DNA of 64,000 nucleotides from Pseudomonas lutea (GTDB lineage: Bacteria; Pseudomonadota; Gammaproteobacteria; Pseudomonadales; Pseudomonadaceae). Location of the stretch: assembly GCF_000759445.1 (NCBI RefSeq), contig NZ_JRMB01000001.1, forward strand, positions 1,488,001 to 1,552,000, given 5' to 3'. A model generated the notes under the pieces. It ran no database searches and was not told where the DNA came from. It saw only the letters and a list, made by a program, of their open reading frames with translations. Numbering within the stretch: the stretch's first letter is position 1; each line of letters opens with the position of its first letter. The position numbers and the translations under genes are program-made. Shown here piece after piece: positions 41,049 to 52,302 of this stretch.

Positions 41049-41591
41049 ATGTCTGCAACTCAACGATTTCACGAAGTCGCGAACGACTCGCTTGTCCGGA
41101 TCAGCGATCAACTGTGGCCGGGCGCCAAGCTTTGCCTAGTGGTCTACGAGGAAGGCAAGCCGAGCCTCGACATCATGCTAAAGGACAAGGGCATCAGCTT
41201 GGATGAGGTAGTCAGCACGCTCCGGCGGGCGGGCCTGAGCATCGACGGTGACAACGCCTACAAGCGTGATCTATGCGACAGCATCGTTGAATCAATGAAG
41301 TTCGGCTATGACGACCGTTGCCCACCGCCCGCGGACCATTGGGGCCACACGTTCTGGGGCTTAGGCCGGGACCACGGAGGCGATAGACAGGAGCTTGATT
41401 CCCTGCGCGACGAGGTACGGCGCCTACGTCGGGACGCTGCTCGGTACAACGTGCTCCGCGAGGCCGACGTCGAATCCGTACACAAAGGTGGGCTATTCGC
41501 CGGCCTGACGCCGGACAACCTAGTGATCAACGGCGACGACCTGGACCGAAGCGTCGACGCTTTGCTGGACCAGCCACTCAACCCCGCATAG
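41049..41591 (+). CDS. Early protein of unknown function
   Basis: 180 residues from ATG 41049 (GAGGAAT upstream). N-terminal alpha/beta part, a short heptad helix (DSLRDEVRRLRRDAARYNV), then a Gly/Leu-rich end. Unknown. Confidence 0.6.
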   Translation: MSATQRFHEVANDSLVRISDQLWPGAKLCLVVYEEGKPSLDIMLKDKGISLDEVVSTLRRAGLSIDGDNAYKRDLCDSIVESMKFGYDDRCPPPADHWGHTFWGLGRDHGGDRQELDSLRDEVRRLRRDAARYNVLREADVESVHKGGLFAGLTPDNLVINGDDLDRSVDALLDQPLNPA

Positions 41592-41611
41592 ACCCCGGAC
41601 CGAGGTAACCC

Positions 41612-41824
41612 ATGAAGCGCGAACTGATCAAGATCAGTGAGTTCCAGCGCCGGCGCTGGGGCGAAAACGGGACACCGCCCTGCCCCCAGGCAATCCGCAA
41701 CTACATCCGAGACGGCAAGCTTCCAGGCGAGCAGATCGGCAAACTCTGGTATATCGACTGGGCGGCATTCAACAACGCCGCCGGCAACGATCTCGTCACG
41801 ATGGTATTGAAAGGAGCTGCATGA
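41612..41824 (+). CDS. Excisionase-like protein
   Basis: 70 residues with the winged-helix pattern of phage excisionases (PCPQAIRNYIRDGKLPGEQI, then LWYIDWAAF). Overlaps the integrase start by ATGA. Would direct Int toward excision. Confidence 0.82.
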   Translation: MKRELIKISEFQRRRWGENGTPPCPQAIRNYIRDGKLPGEQIGKLWYIDWAAFNNAAGNDLVTMVLKGAA

Positions 41825-42936
41825 TGGTCCCACGGCCGCGTAACAAGTCGAACAAAGGCTTGCCGCAGAACCTTTACCTGGATGACCGGCGCGGGACATA
41901 CCGGTACCGGCGCCCGACTGATGGGAAGTGGTTTCAGTTCGGCACCGACCGGGTCAAGGCTGTTGATGCGGCCAAGCAACTGAACTTAGCATTCATGCAG
42001 GGCGCTGATCTGGTCGGCGTGGTACTGGGCGAATCAGCCGAGATGTTCACCGCCTTCCTGGATGATTACGAGAAGAATTTGCTACCGCCGCGCGAGCTGT
42101 CGAAGGGCACACTCGGTCTTTATGCCGTGCATTTCCGAAGGTTCAGGCGTGAGTTCGAAGGAAAGGCTGTCGACCAGATCTCCATCCGCATGATCGCCCA
42201 AATGCTCGACCTGTTGACGCCGCGCACGGCCAACCAGTGCCGGGCGTTGCTCATCGACATCTTCAATCACGCGGCGGCGAAAGGGCTGTGCCCAGACAAC
42301 CCAGCGGCGAGCACAATCAACCGCATCGAGAAGAAAACCCGCAAACGGCATACGGTCGACGGCCTCAAGGCTATTCGGGAGAAGGCACCCGCCTGGCTGC
42401 AAAACGCGATCGACCTGGCGCTGATTACTGCGCAGCGGCGCACCGATATCCTCGCGATGAAGTTCGAAGACGTGAAGGACGGCTATCTCTACGTGGTGCA
42501 GCAAAAGACTTCAAAAGCCAGTGACGCGGCGTGGATCAGGTTCAGGGTGACGCCGGAGCTGCAGCGGGTGATCAGCCATTGCCGTGACAACGTGGTTTCC
42601 CCATTCCTGGTGCACCGCAGACCTGATCGGAAGAGGCAAAAGCAGGCTGAGACCAAAGAGCACTGGACCAAGGTTGAGGAACGCTATCTGACGCGCGCAT
42701 TCAAGGAAGCCAGGGAGGCAGCGGATTGCTACAAGGGATGGAAGGAAGAAGAGATGCCAGGCTTCCATGAAGTCAGGGCGCTGTCGCTGCACCTGTACAA
42801 GAAAGCCGGGAAAGATGGGCAGAAGATCGCCGGGCACGCCAGCGAGGGGATGACCAAAAACTACCAGAAGGAGCACGCCGAGGTGATCTGGTCCGAGGCC
42901 GTTCCGGACCTCGATATCAGCGAAATCGCCGGATAG
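41821..42936 (+). CDS. int: Integrase, lambda-type tyrosine recombinase
   Basis: 371 residues. Arm-type DNA-binding N-terminus (~11-45, LPQNLYLDDRRGTYRYRRP), core-binding domain ~70-165, and catalytic domain with Arg206 (AQRRTDIL), Lys229 (QQKTSK), His316-Arg319 (HEVR), His339 and Tyr348. It catalyses site-specific integration at the neighbouring tRNA-Pro. Start at the first of two ATG codons after AAAGGAG. Confidence 0.93.
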   Translation: MMVPRPRNKSNKGLPQNLYLDDRRGTYRYRRPTDGKWFQFGTDRVKAVDAAKQLNLAFMQGADLVGVVLGESAEMFTAFLDDYEKNLLPPRELSKGTLGLYAVHFRRFRREFEGKAVDQISIRMIAQMLDLLTPRTANQCRALLIDIFNHAAAKGLCPDNPAASTINRIEKKTRKRHTVDGLKAIREKAPAWLQNAIDLALITAQRRTDILAMKFEDVKDGYLYVVQQKTSKASDAAWIRFRVTPELQRVISHCRDNVVSPFLVHRRPDRKRQKQAETKEHWTKVEERYLTRAFKEAREAADCYKGWKEEEMPGFHEVRALSLHLYKKAGKDGQKIAGHASEGMTKNYQKEHAEVIWSEAVPDLDISEIAG

Positions 42937-42966
42937 TTTTGCGCCAGTTTTGCGCGGGTTTTGCGC
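42936..42966. repeat. Three GTTTTGCGC repeats at 11-bp spacing, likely Int arm sites
   Basis: GTTTTGCGC occurs at 42936-42944, 42947-42955 and 42958-42966, directly after the integrase stop and 60 bp from the tRNA. Regular helical spacing next to the crossover site suggests arm-type binding sites of the integrase. Confidence 0.65.
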
Positions 42967-42984
42967 AAGCCAGAAATGAAAAAG

Positions 42985-43012
42985 GGAATCAAGTCCGTAA
43001 GTGGCTGATTCC
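42985..43012. terminator. Hairpin after the integrase
   Basis: GGAATCA (42985-42991) pairs with TGATTCC (43006-43012), with three weaker inner pairs. No T run, so termination would be weak. May end int transcription before the antisense tRNA. Confidence 0.35.
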
Positions 43013-43024
43013 GTTTACAAAATA

Positions 43025-43101
43025 TGGTCGGGACGGAGTGATTCGAACACTCGACCCCTAGCACCCCATGCTAGTGCGCTACCGGACTGCGCTACGCCCC
43101 G
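43025..43101 (-). tRNA. tRNA-Pro (anticodon GGG), prophage attachment site
   Basis: 77 nt with encoded CCA (complement of TGG at 43025-43027). Acceptor CGGGGCG/CGTCCCG, anticodon stem CTAGC/GCTAG with loop ATGGGGT giving anticodon GGG, and T arm GAGTG-TTCGAAT-CACTC. Reads proline codons CCC/CCU. The phage integrated at its 3' end and left the gene whole. Confidence 0.93.
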
Positions 43102-43194
43102 ACTAGGCGTTATATGTTGCGGGTTCTTGCGAAAGCGTCGAGGAATATACCCTAAGCTTTTGAAAGATGGAAGTATTCGGTAGATCGCGCTGCA

Positions 43195-43551
43195 TCACTT
43201 GCGTAGCACCACCAACACATCTTCCAGCTCAACGATCATCTGCTTGATCAGCTGCTTGTACTGCAGCGAATCATCTTTGACCTCATCGCTGGACATCCTC
43301 AACCTGGCGCCGCCAATGGTGAAGCCTTGGTCGTACAGCAGACCGCGGATCTGGCGGATCATCAGCACGTCCTGTCGCTGATAATACCGACGGTTCCCGC
43401 GGCGCTTGACCGGGTTGAGTTGAGGAAACTCCTGCTCCCAATAACGCAGAACGTGCGGTTTGACCGCGCAGAGCTCGCTGACTTCACCAATGGTGAAGTA
43501 GCGTTTGCCGGGGATGGGCGGCAGCTCGTCGTTATGACTTGGTTCCAGCAT
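43195..43551 (-). CDS. MerR-family regulator
   Basis: 118 residues from ATG 43551, overlapping the ihfA end by 20 bases. Winged helix at the N-terminus ([30 protein letters not shown]) and a C-terminal coiled coil. No metal-binding cysteines near the end. Ligand unknown. Typical companion of ihfA in Pseudomonas. Confidence 0.88.
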   Translation of the reverse strand: MLEPSHNDELPPIPGKRYFTIGEVSELCAVKPHVLRYWEQEFPQLNPVKRRGNRRYYQRQDVLMIRQIRGLLYDQGFTIGGARLRMSSDEVKDDSLQYKQLIKQMIVELEDVLVVLRK

Positions 43552-43834
43552 AAGCCTCAACTCGGGCCTTCAACTTCTGCCCTGGACGAAAGGTGACCAC
43601 ACGGCGAGCGGTAATCGGGATTTCTTCCCCTGTCTTGGGATTCCGGCCCGGTCGCTGGCGTTTATCGCGCAGATCAAAATTACCGAACCCGGACAATTTG
43701 ACCTGCTCGTTATCTTCCAGAGCGTGCCTGATTTCCTCAAAGAACAGCTCGACCAGTTCCTTGGCTTCTCGTTTATTCAGGCCTAGCTCTTCGTACAGAC
43801 GTTCGGCCATCTCAGCTTTCGTCAGAGCCCCCAT
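43532..43834 (-). CDS. ihfA: Integration host factor, alpha subunit
   Basis: 100 residues, HU/IHF fold: [21 protein letters not shown], and the DNA-bending arm [16 protein letters not shown]. Pairs with IHF beta to bend DNA. It is also the usual partner of lambda-type integrases, and lies <0.5 kb from the att site. Confidence 0.96.
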   Translation of the reverse strand: MGALTKAEMAERLYEELGLNKREAKELVELFFEEIRHALEDNEQVKLSGFGNFDLRDKRQRPGRNPKTGEEIPITARRVVTFRPGQKLKARVEAYAGTKS

Positions 43835-43837
43835 ACG

Positions 43838-46216
43838 CTACTTCCTTAACGTGGCGTTTAACCTTTCCTCAAGTGAGGTGAGAATTTGCTGCGTCGAAGC
43901 GTTTACCTCATCGTCAGTAAGAGTGCGCGATGGATGTTGCCAGGTCAAGCCGACCGCAAGGCTTTTTCTAAGCGGATCAATGCCTTTACCCTGATAAACA
44001 TCAAATAGCCTGAGGTCTGTCAGCCATTCCCCTGCACTCTCACGGATAACGTCCATTACCGCAGTTGCAGATACCTCACGATCAGCCACCAACGCCAGGT
44101 CGCGGCGTACTTCAGGGAAGCGCGACAGCTCATGGAATTTCGGCAGGCGCCCCACGGCAACTTCGGCCAGCACCAGCTCGAAAACGAACACCGGACGATC
44201 CAGCCCCAGGGTTTTTGACAGCTCAGGGTGCAGCGCGCCCAGGTAGCCAACCTCGCGCCCTTCACGTTCGATCCGCGCGGTTTGGCCCGGGTGCAGCGCC
44301 GGGTGGCTGCCGGGGACGAAGCGGAATTCTTCCTGAGCACCCGCGAAGCCGAGTACCGCCTCTACGTCAGCCTTGACGTCGAAGAAGTCGATTGCATCGC
44401 GGGCCTGCGCCCAGCCTTCCGGCAGACGGCTGCCGCAGATGACGCCAGCCAGCATAGGCTCTTGCTTAAGGCCGTCCAGTTGACCTACAAAACGCAGGCC
44501 GCTCTCGAACAGGCGTACACGATCCTGCTGGCGGTTGAGGTTGTGCTGCAGCGATTTCACCAGGCCCGGCCACAACGACGAACGCATGGCCGACATATCA
44601 GCCGAGATCGGGTTCGCCAGCAGCAGCGGCTCTACGCCGGGGCTAAACAGCTCGAACCACTTCTGGTCAATGAAGCTGTAGGTAATCGCTTCCTGGTAGC
44701 CGCGAGCCACCAACAGACGACGCAGCGCTGGCAAATCGCTCTGCGCCTCGGCGCGCGGCTGCGGTGCCAGACGCGCCTGCGGATAACGAACCGGCAAGCG
44801 GTTGTAACCATAAAGGCGCGCCAGCTCTTCGATCAGATCGACCTCAAGGGCGATGTCGAAGCGATGGCTTGGTACTACGACGCGCCACTGTTCGCTTGCG
44901 TGCGAGCTCACGGTGAGACCCAGCGCAGTCAACAGACGCTCGACTTCTGCTGCGTCCATCTTCATGCCCAGCATCTGCTCGATGCGCTCGGCACGCAGCA
45001 CGATCGGCTCAACAGACGGCAAATGCTGCTCGCTGACCGTCTCAATGACCGGTCCGGCTTCGCCGCCGGTGATGTCCAGCAGCAGACCGGTGGCCCGCTC
45101 CATGGCTTCACGGGCAAGTTGCCAGTCAACGCCTCGCTCGTAACGATGGGAAGCGTCAGTGTGCAACCCATAGGAACGGGCTTTGCCAGCGACTGCGATC
45201 TGATCGAAAAAAGCGCTTTCAAGGAAGATATCGCGAGTAGTTGCCGAAACGCCGCTGTGCTCGCCACCCATGACACCCGCGATGGCCAGCGCACGCTGGT
45301 GGTCGGCAATGACCAGGGTGTCCGCGCGAAGGCTGACTTCCTGACCGTCCAGCAGCACCAGCTTCTCGCCCTCTTCCGCCATACGCACGCGGATGCCGCC
45401 GTTGATTTCGGCCAGGTCGAATGCATGCAACGGCTGGCCCAGTTCGAGCATGACGTAGTTGGTGATGTCGACCACCGCATCAATGCTGCGCACGTCCGAC
45501 CGACGTAGCCGTTCAACCATCCACAACGGTGTCGGCCGTGAAAGGTCGACATTACGGATAACGCGGCCGAGATAGCGAGGGCAAGCGGCAGACGCTACCA
45601 CTTCGACCGGAACGACTTGATCGTGTACTGCCGTCACAGTGGCTACTGTCGGGCGAGTGACTGCGGCATCGTAGAGTGCGCCGACTTCACGCGCCAGACC
45701 GGCAACCGACAGGCAATCGCCGCGGTTGGGCGTCAGGTCGACTTCAATGCTCGCGTCGTCCAGCTCCAGGTAAACGCGGAAATCCTGGCCTACCGGCGCA
45801 TCGGCCGGCAGTTCCATCAGGCCGTCATTGCCCTCACCCACCTGCAGTTCGGCTTGCGAGCACAGCATGCCGTTGGACTCGACGCCCCGCAGCTTGGCCT
45901 TCTTGATTTTGAAGTCGCCAGGCAATGCGGCGCCGATCATTGCGAAGGGGATCTTCAGGCCGGGGCGCACGTTTGGCGCGCCACACACCACCTGGAGGGT
46001 CTCCGCGCCGTTACTGACCTGGCATACGCGCAGCTTGTCCGCGTCCGGGTGTTGCTCGGTGCTCAGCACCTCGCCAACGACCACGCCAGTAAATGCGCCG
46101 GCCGCCGGGGTAACGCTGTCTACTTCAAGCCCGGCCATCGACAGACGAGCAACCAGCTCATCGCGGGATACCTGCGGGCTAACCCAGCCACGCAGCCATT
46201 GTTCACTGAATTTCAT
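43838..46216 (-). CDS. pheT: Phenylalanyl-tRNA synthetase beta subunit
   Basis: 792 residues: N-terminal tRNA-binding OB domain (~40-150, DADKLRVCQVSNGAE), B3/B4 editing and B5 domains in the middle, and a C-terminal anticodon-binding FDX-ACB domain ending DEVNASTQQILTSLEERL. Partner of PheS in the alpha2-beta2 enzyme. Three bases before ihfA. Confidence 0.97.
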   Translation of the reverse strand: MKFSEQWLRGWVSPQVSRDELVARLSMAGLEVDSVTPAAGAFTGVVVGEVLSTEQHPDADKLRVCQVSNGAETLQVVCGAPNVRPGLKIPFAMIGAALPGDFKIKKAKLRGVESNGMLCSQAELQVGEGNDGLMELPADAPVGQDFRVYLELDDASIEVDLTPNRGDCLSVAGLAREVGALYDAAVTRPTVATVTAVHDQVVPVEVVASAACPRYLGRVIRNVDLSRPTPLWMVERLRRSDVRSIDAVVDITNYVMLELGQPLHAFDLAEINGGIRVRMAEEGEKLVLLDGQEVSLRADTLVIADHQRALAIAGVMGGEHSGVSATTRDIFLESAFFDQIAVAGKARSYGLHTDASHRYERGVDWQLAREAMERATGLLLDITGGEAGPVIETVSEQHLPSVEPIVLRAERIEQMLGMKMDAAEVERLLTALGLTVSSHASEQWRVVVPSHRFDIALEVDLIEELARLYGYNRLPVRYPQARLAPQPRAEAQSDLPALRRLLVARGYQEAITYSFIDQKWFELFSPGVEPLLLANPISADMSAMRSSLWPGLVKSLQHNLNRQQDRVRLFESGLRFVGQLDGLKQEPMLAGVICGSRLPEGWAQARDAIDFFDVKADVEAVLGFAGAQEEFRFVPGSHPALHPGQTARIEREGREVGYLGALHPELSKTLGLDRPVFVFELVLAEVAVGRLPKFHELSRFPEVRRDLALVADREVSATAVMDVIRESAGEWLTDLRLFDVYQGKGIDPLRKSLAVGLTWQHPSRTLTDDEVNASTQQILTSLEERLNATLRK

Positions 46217-46248
46217 CCTGCTCTCCTAAAGAATTCGTTACGGGCGAC

Positions 46249-47320
<1,072 letters not shown>

Positions 47321-47369
47321 ATGACGTTTAACACCGAACCCCGAGCGGGGCCCGGTGATTGCCGGGGAC

Positions 47370-47726
47370 TTAGGCCAAAGTGGCTTTAGCTTTCTCGACA
47401 ATCGCAGCAAACGCCGCTTTTTCGTTCACTGCCAGATCAGCCAGAACCTTACGGTCGATTTCGATCGACGCTTTTTTCAGGCCAGCGATGAAACGGCTGT
47501 AGGACAGACCGTTGATACGCGCACCAGCGTTGATACGAGCGATCCACAGAGCGCGGAACTGACGTTTTTTCTGACGACGGTCACGGTAGGCGTATTGGCC
47601 AGCCTTGATTACCGCTTGCTTGGCAACACGGAATACGCGTGAACGCGCACCGTAGTAGCCCTTAGCAAGTTTCAGAATTTTTTTGTGACGCTTACGGGCA
47701 ATGACGCCACGCTTTACACGAGCCAT
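47370..47726 (-). CDS. rplT: Ribosomal protein L20
   Basis: 118 residues, full-length L20 ([19 protein letters not shown]...). Assembles early on 23S rRNA. L20 also represses its own operon in E. coli. Confidence 0.98.
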   Translation of the reverse strand: MARVKRGVIARKRHKKILKLAKGYYGARSRVFRVAKQAVIKAGQYAYRDRRQKKRQFRALWIARINAGARINGLSYSRFIAGLKKASIEIDRKVLADLAVNEKAAFAAIVEKAKATLA

Positions 47727-47754
47727 GAGTAACTTCCTCTATTCTTGATCAAAA

Positions 47755-47949
47755 TTAACGAAGGCGCAGCATGCGCTCGACTTTTGCCACGTCAGACGGA
47801 TGCAGCAAGCTGCTACCGCGCAGTTGACGCTTACGCTTGGTCGACATTTTGGTCAGGATGTGGCTCTTGAAAGCGTGCTTGTGCTTGATGCCATTCGCGG
47901 TTTTCAGAAACCGCTTAGCTGCACCACTTTTAGTCTTCATCTTTGGCAT
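47755..47949 (-). CDS. rpmI: Ribosomal protein L35
   Basis: 64 residues, standard L35 ([20 protein letters not shown]). Between infC and rplT as in the conserved operon. Confidence 0.98.
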   Translation of the reverse strand: MPKMKTKSGAAKRFLKTANGIKHKHAFKSHILTKMSTKRKRQLRGSSLLHPSDVAKVERMLRLR

Positions 47950-48009
47950 GTTCGGATACTCCGCATTCAGTTGATAAACATAACCGCAAGGCCTGCCGTG
48001 CCCTGGTGG

Positions 48010-48558
48010 TTATTTCTTCTTTTTCGGGGCGATGACCATGATCAGCTGGCGTCCTTCCATCTTAGGATGCTGTTCGACCGAGCCGTATTCGAGCAGGTCA
48101 GCTTCAACCCGCTTCAACAGCTCCATCCCCAGCTCCTGGTGGGCCATCTCACGACCGCGAAATCTCAACGAGATCTTGGCCCTGTCCCCGTCACTCAGGA
48201 AACGTACCAGGTTGCGTAGTTTTACCTGGTAATCCCCTTCCTCCGTCCCTGGACGAAACTTGATTTCTTTAACCTGGATCTGCTTCTGATTCTTCTTGGC
48301 GGCAGCAACCTGCTTCTTCTTCTCGAAGATCGATTTGCCGTAGTCCATCAGTTTGCAAACAGGAGGTACTGCATCGGCGGAGATTTCCACCAGATCCAGT
48401 TTGGCCTCTTCAGCCTTAAGAAGCGCGTCTTCAATTGACACAATCCCAAGCTGCTCACCCTCAGCCCCAATTAAACGAACCTCACGTGCCGAGATATTCT
48501 CGTTGATCGGGGCCTTCGGTGCAGCTCGTTTATCTTGTCTCATTTCACGCTTAATAAT
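48010..48558 (-). CDS. infC: Translation initiation factor IF-3, non-AUG start
   Basis: 182 residues from an ATT. GGAG (48567-48564) is followed by three in-frame ATT codons (48561, 48558, 48555) and then AAG CGT GAA; the first ATG is at 48543. The five- or eight-base spacing favours ATT 48558 or 48555. AUU initiation is the known basis of IF-3 autoregulation in E. coli. N-domain ~10-80, KKK-rich linker, C-domain to the Lys-rich end. Confidence 0.93.
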   Translation of the reverse strand: MIKREMRQDKRAAPKAPINENISAREVRLIGAEGEQLGIVSIEDALLKAEEAKLDLVEISADAVPPVCKLMDYGKSIFEKKKQVAAAKKNQKQIQVKEIKFRPGTEEGDYQVKLRNLVRFLSDGDRAKISLRFRGREMAHQELGMELLKRVEADLLEYGSVEQHPKMEGRQLIMVIAPKKKK

Positions 48559-48560
48559 AA

Positions 48561-50483
48561 TTACTCCGAATCTTGGCGACCACGCCGGGAAACCGCTTGT
48601 GCAAGGAACTCCGAGAACTGGGCGACCGGCATTGAGCCAAGGTCTGCGCCTTCACGTGTACGCACAGCGACAGTTTGTGTTTCAACCTCCCGGTCTCCAA
48701 TAACGAGGAGATACGGAATTTTGAGCAACGTATGCTCGCGGATTTTAAAGCCGATCTTTTCATTTCTCAAGTCGGACTTGGCACGAAATCCGCTTTGCGC
48801 CAATGTTTTTTCCACCTCAAGGGCAAAATCAGCCTGTTTATCAGTGATGTTCATGATCACTGCTTGAGTTGGAGCAAGCCACGCAGGGAAAGCACCTTCG
48901 TAATGCTCGATCAGAATACCGATGAAGCGCTCGAAGGAGCCAAGGATTGCGCGGTGCAACATGACCGGGTGCTTGCGACCGTTGTCTTCGGACACAAATT
49001 CAGCGCCCAGACGAATCGGCAGGTTGAAATCGAGCTGCAGAGTACCGCATTGCCAGACGCGACCCAAGCAATCCTTGAGAGAAAATTCAATCTTCGGACC
49101 GTAGAACGCGCCTTCACCGGGTTGCAGATCGTACGGCAGCCCAGCACTGTCAAGGGCTGCAGCCAGTGCAGACTCGGCGCGATCCCATAGCTCATCGGAG
49201 CCGACACGCTTCTCGGGACGGGTCGACAGCTTCATTTCGATGTCTTTGAAACCGAAATCGGCGTACACCGCCATGGTCAGCTTGATGAACGCTGCGGATT
49301 CAGCCTGCATCTGCTCTTCAGTGCAGAAGATGTGCGCATCGTCCTGAGTAAAGGCCCGCACGCGCATGATGCCGTGCAGCGCACCCGACGGCTCGTTGCG
49401 GTGACAGGCACCGAACTCGGCCAGACGCATCGGCAGTTCGCGGTAGCTCTTCAGGCCTTGATTGAACACCTGCACGTGGCAAGGGCAGTTCATTGGCTTG
49501 ATGGCGTAGTCGCGGTTTTCCGACTGAGTCGTGAACATGTTCTCGGCGTAGTTGGCCCAGTGACCGGACTTCTCCCACAGCGAGCGGTCAACAACCTGAG
49601 GCGTCTTGATCTCCAGGTAGCCGTTTTCGCGCTGGGTTGTGCGCATGTACTGCTCGAGCACCTGGTACAGCGTCCAGCCGTTCGGGTGCCAGAACACCAT
49701 GCCCGGTGCTTCTTCCTGGGTATGGAACAAGCCAAGACGCTTGCCGATCTTGCGATGATCGCGCTTCTCGGCTTCTTCAATGCGCTGGATGTAGGCCGCC
49801 AATTGCTTCTTGTCGGCCCAGGCCGTGCCGTAGACACGCTGCAATTGTTCGTTTTTGGCATCGCCACGCCAGTAGGCGCCGGACAATTTGGTCAGCTTGA
49901 AGGACTTGAGAAAGCGCGTGTTCGGCACGTGTGGACCGCGGCACATGTCGACGTATTCTTCATGGTAATAAAGACCCATGGCGTGTTCGTTCGGCATGTC
50001 TTCGACCAGACGAAGCTTGTAGTCCTCGCCCCGCGCCGCAAACACTTCGATCACTTCCGCGCGCGGCGTGACCTTCTTGATGACGTCGTAGTCTTTCTCG
50101 ATCAGCTGCTGCATGCGCTGCTCGATCGCCGCCAGGTCGTCCGGGGTAAAAGGACGCTCATAGGCGATGTCGTAATAGAAGCCGTCATCGATGACCGGGC
50201 CAATCACCATTTTTGCCGTTGGGTACAGCTGCTTGACGGCATGGCCGACCAGGTGCGCGCAGGAGTGACGAATGATCTCCAGGCCTTCCTGATCCTTTGG
50301 GGTGATGATTTGCAGGCTCGCATCGGTGGTGATCAGATCACTGGCGTCGACCAGTTGACCATTGACCTTGCCGGCCACGGTGGCTTTGGCCAGGCCTGCA
50401 CCAATGGATGCTGCGACCTCGGCAACGGATACCGGGTGATCGAAAGAACGTTGACTGCCGTCGGGAAGAGTAATAGTTGGCAT
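48561..50483 (-). CDS. thrS: Threonyl-tRNA synthetase
   Basis: 640 residues from ATG 50483 ([14 protein letters not shown]). TGS domain 1-62, editing domain with [10 protein letters not shown] and the [14 protein letters not shown] zinc region, class II core ([10 protein letters not shown], RTVxx-type motif 2, [15 protein letters not shown] motif 3) and anticodon domain. First gene of the operon leading to infC. Confidence 0.97.
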   Translation of the reverse strand: MPTITLPDGSQRSFDHPVSVAEVAASIGAGLAKATVAGKVNGQLVDASDLITTDASLQIITPKDQEGLEIIRHSCAHLVGHAVKQLYPTAKMVIGPVIDDGFYYDIAYERPFTPDDLAAIEQRMQQLIEKDYDVIKKVTPRAEVIEVFAARGEDYKLRLVEDMPNEHAMGLYYHEEYVDMCRGPHVPNTRFLKSFKLTKLSGAYWRGDAKNEQLQRVYGTAWADKKQLAAYIQRIEEAEKRDHRKIGKRLGLFHTQEEAPGMVFWHPNGWTLYQVLEQYMRTTQRENGYLEIKTPQVVDRSLWEKSGHWANYAENMFTTQSENRDYAIKPMNCPCHVQVFNQGLKSYRELPMRLAEFGACHRNEPSGALHGIMRVRAFTQDDAHIFCTEEQMQAESAAFIKLTMAVYADFGFKDIEMKLSTRPEKRVGSDELWDRAESALAAALDSAGLPYDLQPGEGAFYGPKIEFSLKDCLGRVWQCGTLQLDFNLPIRLGAEFVSEDNGRKHPVMLHRAILGSFERFIGILIEHYEGAFPAWLAPTQAVIMNITDKQADFALEVEKTLAQSGFRAKSDLRNEKIGFKIREHTLLKIPYLLVIGDREVETQTVAVRTREGADLGSMPVAQFSEFLAQAVSRRGRQDSE

Positions 50484-50866
50484 GGCGCCTCCTCTCCTAG
50501 TGGTGACCCCTACCAAAGGTCACGTGGGTGGGATAGAGCCAGTACGCGATTCGGTGGTGTGCCTGCCTCACAGTGGCAGGAGCCCTAAGGCCAACCTGAT
50601 GACCGAACCAGAGTGACTGGAACTTACGAAATCGACAGAACTTGCAGCAGGGACGCGTGCCCCGCCAGATGCGAGCTAATCTGCAGGCGCGCATGCTATC
50701 ACAGCGCATCGGCAGGGTCAGCTAATCGGTTGCAGAGCCTTTTTCCGCGACTGACGGACTCAAGCCATGGCAGACCTACGGAACTGCTTTGCTTGATGGA
50801 CCTCAGATTATCGGTAACACACGTTCAAGGCCTGACAGCAAGGCCACCGACAAAAAGGAAATCACC
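50484..50866. promoter_or_regulatory. thrS leader and divergent promoter region
   Basis: A 383-bp interval between thrS (minus) and a small exported-protein gene (plus). Several inverted repeats lie on the thrS side (for example CCTGCC...GGCAGG, 50560-50580), where thrS autoregulatory RNA would be expected. No gene seen. Confidence 0.45.
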
Positions 50867-51181
50867 ATGAAGCTTCTACGCGTTGCCGCCCTTCTCGCCC
50901 CGCTGGCCCTGACACTGCCTCTCAGCGCTCATGCCGCGATGGATGCGAAAACCAAGACCAGCTACATGAACGAATGCACCACTGCGGCCACACAAAGCAA
51001 TCCGTCGATGGACGCAGCTGCCGTCAAAGCGCATTGCGAGTGCGGAGCTCAACAGATCAACAAGAATTTTTCGGACAAGGAGATCGCGTCGCTGAATGAC
51101 AAAACGACGCCTCCCAGTGCCGATATGACATCTCGCCTGCAGGCTGCAGTCAGCAAAAACTGCCTTAGCGGCAAAAAATAA
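50867..51181 (+). CDS. Small exported protein
   Basis: 104 residues from ATG 50867. Signal peptide ~1-23 (LLAPLALTLPLSAHA), then a helical mature part with four cysteines, including CEC at ~57, probably disulphide-bonded in the periplasm. Function unknown. Confidence 0.75.
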   Translation: MKLLRVAALLAPLALTLPLSAHAAMDAKTKTSYMNECTTAATQSNPSMDAAAVKAHCECGAQQINKNFSDKEIASLNDKTTPPSADMTSRLQAAVSKNCLSGKK

Positions 51182-51478
51182 AAAATTTACATTTCCTTGA
51201 TGCACCGGGCTGAGACCTTGGAAATCGGGTGCAGCCCAACGCCTTGAAGGCCGCGATTCCAGCGGCCTTCAGGCGCACCGAGAGTGTAAGTTGCCGCACC
51301 CGCTAGCAGACAAAATATGGCCACCGGGGCCTGTTCAGGGCGTTATATCGACGACACGGACGCAAAGTTCTAATCGAAAAAGTCCAGCATTCACACAATT
51401 CGACTATGATAGCGCTCGTGTGCCCAGTTGGCCTGAGCAACACAGCACTACTGAAAATTATGTTTCTGGAGATACACC

Positions 51479-51691
51479 ATGTCTAATCGCCAAACCGGCA
51501 CCGTAAAATGGTTCAACGATGAAAAAGGCTTCGGCTTCATCACCCCACAGGGTGGCGGCGACGACCTTTTTGTACATTTCAAAGCCATTGAATCCGACGG
51601 TTTCAAAAGCTTGAAAGAAGGCCAGACTGTTTCCTTCGTGGCTGAGAAAGGCCAAAAGGGCATGCAAGCTGCTCAGGTTCGCGCGGAGTAA
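51479..51691 (+). CDS. Cold-shock protein, CspA family
   Basis: 70 residues with RNP1 KGFGFI and RNP2 DLFVHF. Single-strand nucleic acid binder acting as RNA chaperone. A long (up to ~75-base) untranslated leader follows a TATGAT-like -10 near 51404, typical of cold-shock genes. Confidence 0.95.
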   Translation: MSNRQTGTVKWFNDEKGFGFITPQGGGDDLFVHFKAIESDGFKSLKEGQTVSFVAEKGQKGMQAAQVRAE

Positions 51692-51708
51692 TCCACGCGT
51701 TCTGAAAG

Positions 51709-51734
51709 AACCCCGTCACTGACGGGGTTTTTTT
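51709..51734 (+). terminator. Terminator of the cold-shock gene
   Basis: Stem AACCCCGTC/GACGGGGTT with loop ACT, followed by a seven-T run. Confidence 0.92.
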
Positions 51735-51774
51735 ATGCCTGCAATCGAGCTGGCAAGCAGGCGGGAATGGAGCA

Positions 51775-52101
51775 TCAACCGCAATTGACGCGGTTTACCG
51801 TTCCGGAGTCATCAGTGTTCAGATTCAAACGGTCCGAACGGTACTCCAACGTCACCACATCGTGTGGCCCGAGCACCCTGGCCGTTTGCGCGCCCGCCTT
51901 TGCCTTTGCCTGATCCAGCAAAGCCGCAGACGCCGGCTTCCCGACCGTGTACTGCACGGCAGCTGCATCACAACGGGAATAGCCGCTGGCGGAGGTGGCA
52001 ACGCCCTCGTCGGGCTTGGTTGAGGACTCGGATGTGCTGCTGCAACCGGCCAGCACCACTACGGCGAGCACCAGACCCGATGATGCGTATTTCCAGGGCA
52101 T
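51775..52101 (-). CDS. I78-family peptidase-inhibitor lipoprotein
   Basis: 108 residues. Lipobox LAGC at ~17-20. The mature part has the I78 pattern: CDAAAVQYTVGKPAS, RVLGPHDVVTLEYRSDRL and a final NRVNCG pairing the two cysteines. Likely protects the cell envelope from serine proteases. Confidence 0.85.
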   Translation of the reverse strand: MPWKYASSGLVLAVVVLAGCSSTSESSTKPDEGVATSASGYSRCDAAAVQYTVGKPASAALLDQAKAKAGAQTARVLGPHDVVTLEYRSDRLNLNTDDSGTVNRVNCG

Positions 52102-52302
52102 ACAATCTCCTAACGTTTAACTAAAGCAGAACCTCTGCGACAGCGGTTTGGCGGCTTGGTTTCCCGAGGGGTCGATACCCGAAGGCAGCTCGCTCCTTCA
52201 AAACGAGCAGGAGTCTGACCCATGCATCGCCTGCCTTGCCTGGACAAATCGTCACAAAACGTTAGGAAAGACTTCAACCGAGCACCATCGCAGGAAGCTA
52301 TC

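Larger units (their letters stand above)
3570..43028. mobile_element. Lambdoid siphophage-type prophage at tRNA-Pro(GGG)
   Basis: The block holds all modules of a temperate tailed phage in lambda-like order: late tail and head genes, lysis, late regulator, replication, immunity, P_L operon, excisionase and integrase. The right end is set by the integrase pointing at the 3' end of tRNA-Pro. The left end given is only the last recognisable phage gene. No copy of the tRNA 3' segment was found by eye between 1 and 3569, so the element may extend beyond the left edge and include the 673-residue membrane protein. Structural, lysis, replication, immunity and integration genes look intact. Confidence 0.9.

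Noticed and set aside
44228..45508. A 426-codon frame antisense to pheT
   Set aside because: pheT is certain on the other strand and the frame has no motif or ribosome site.
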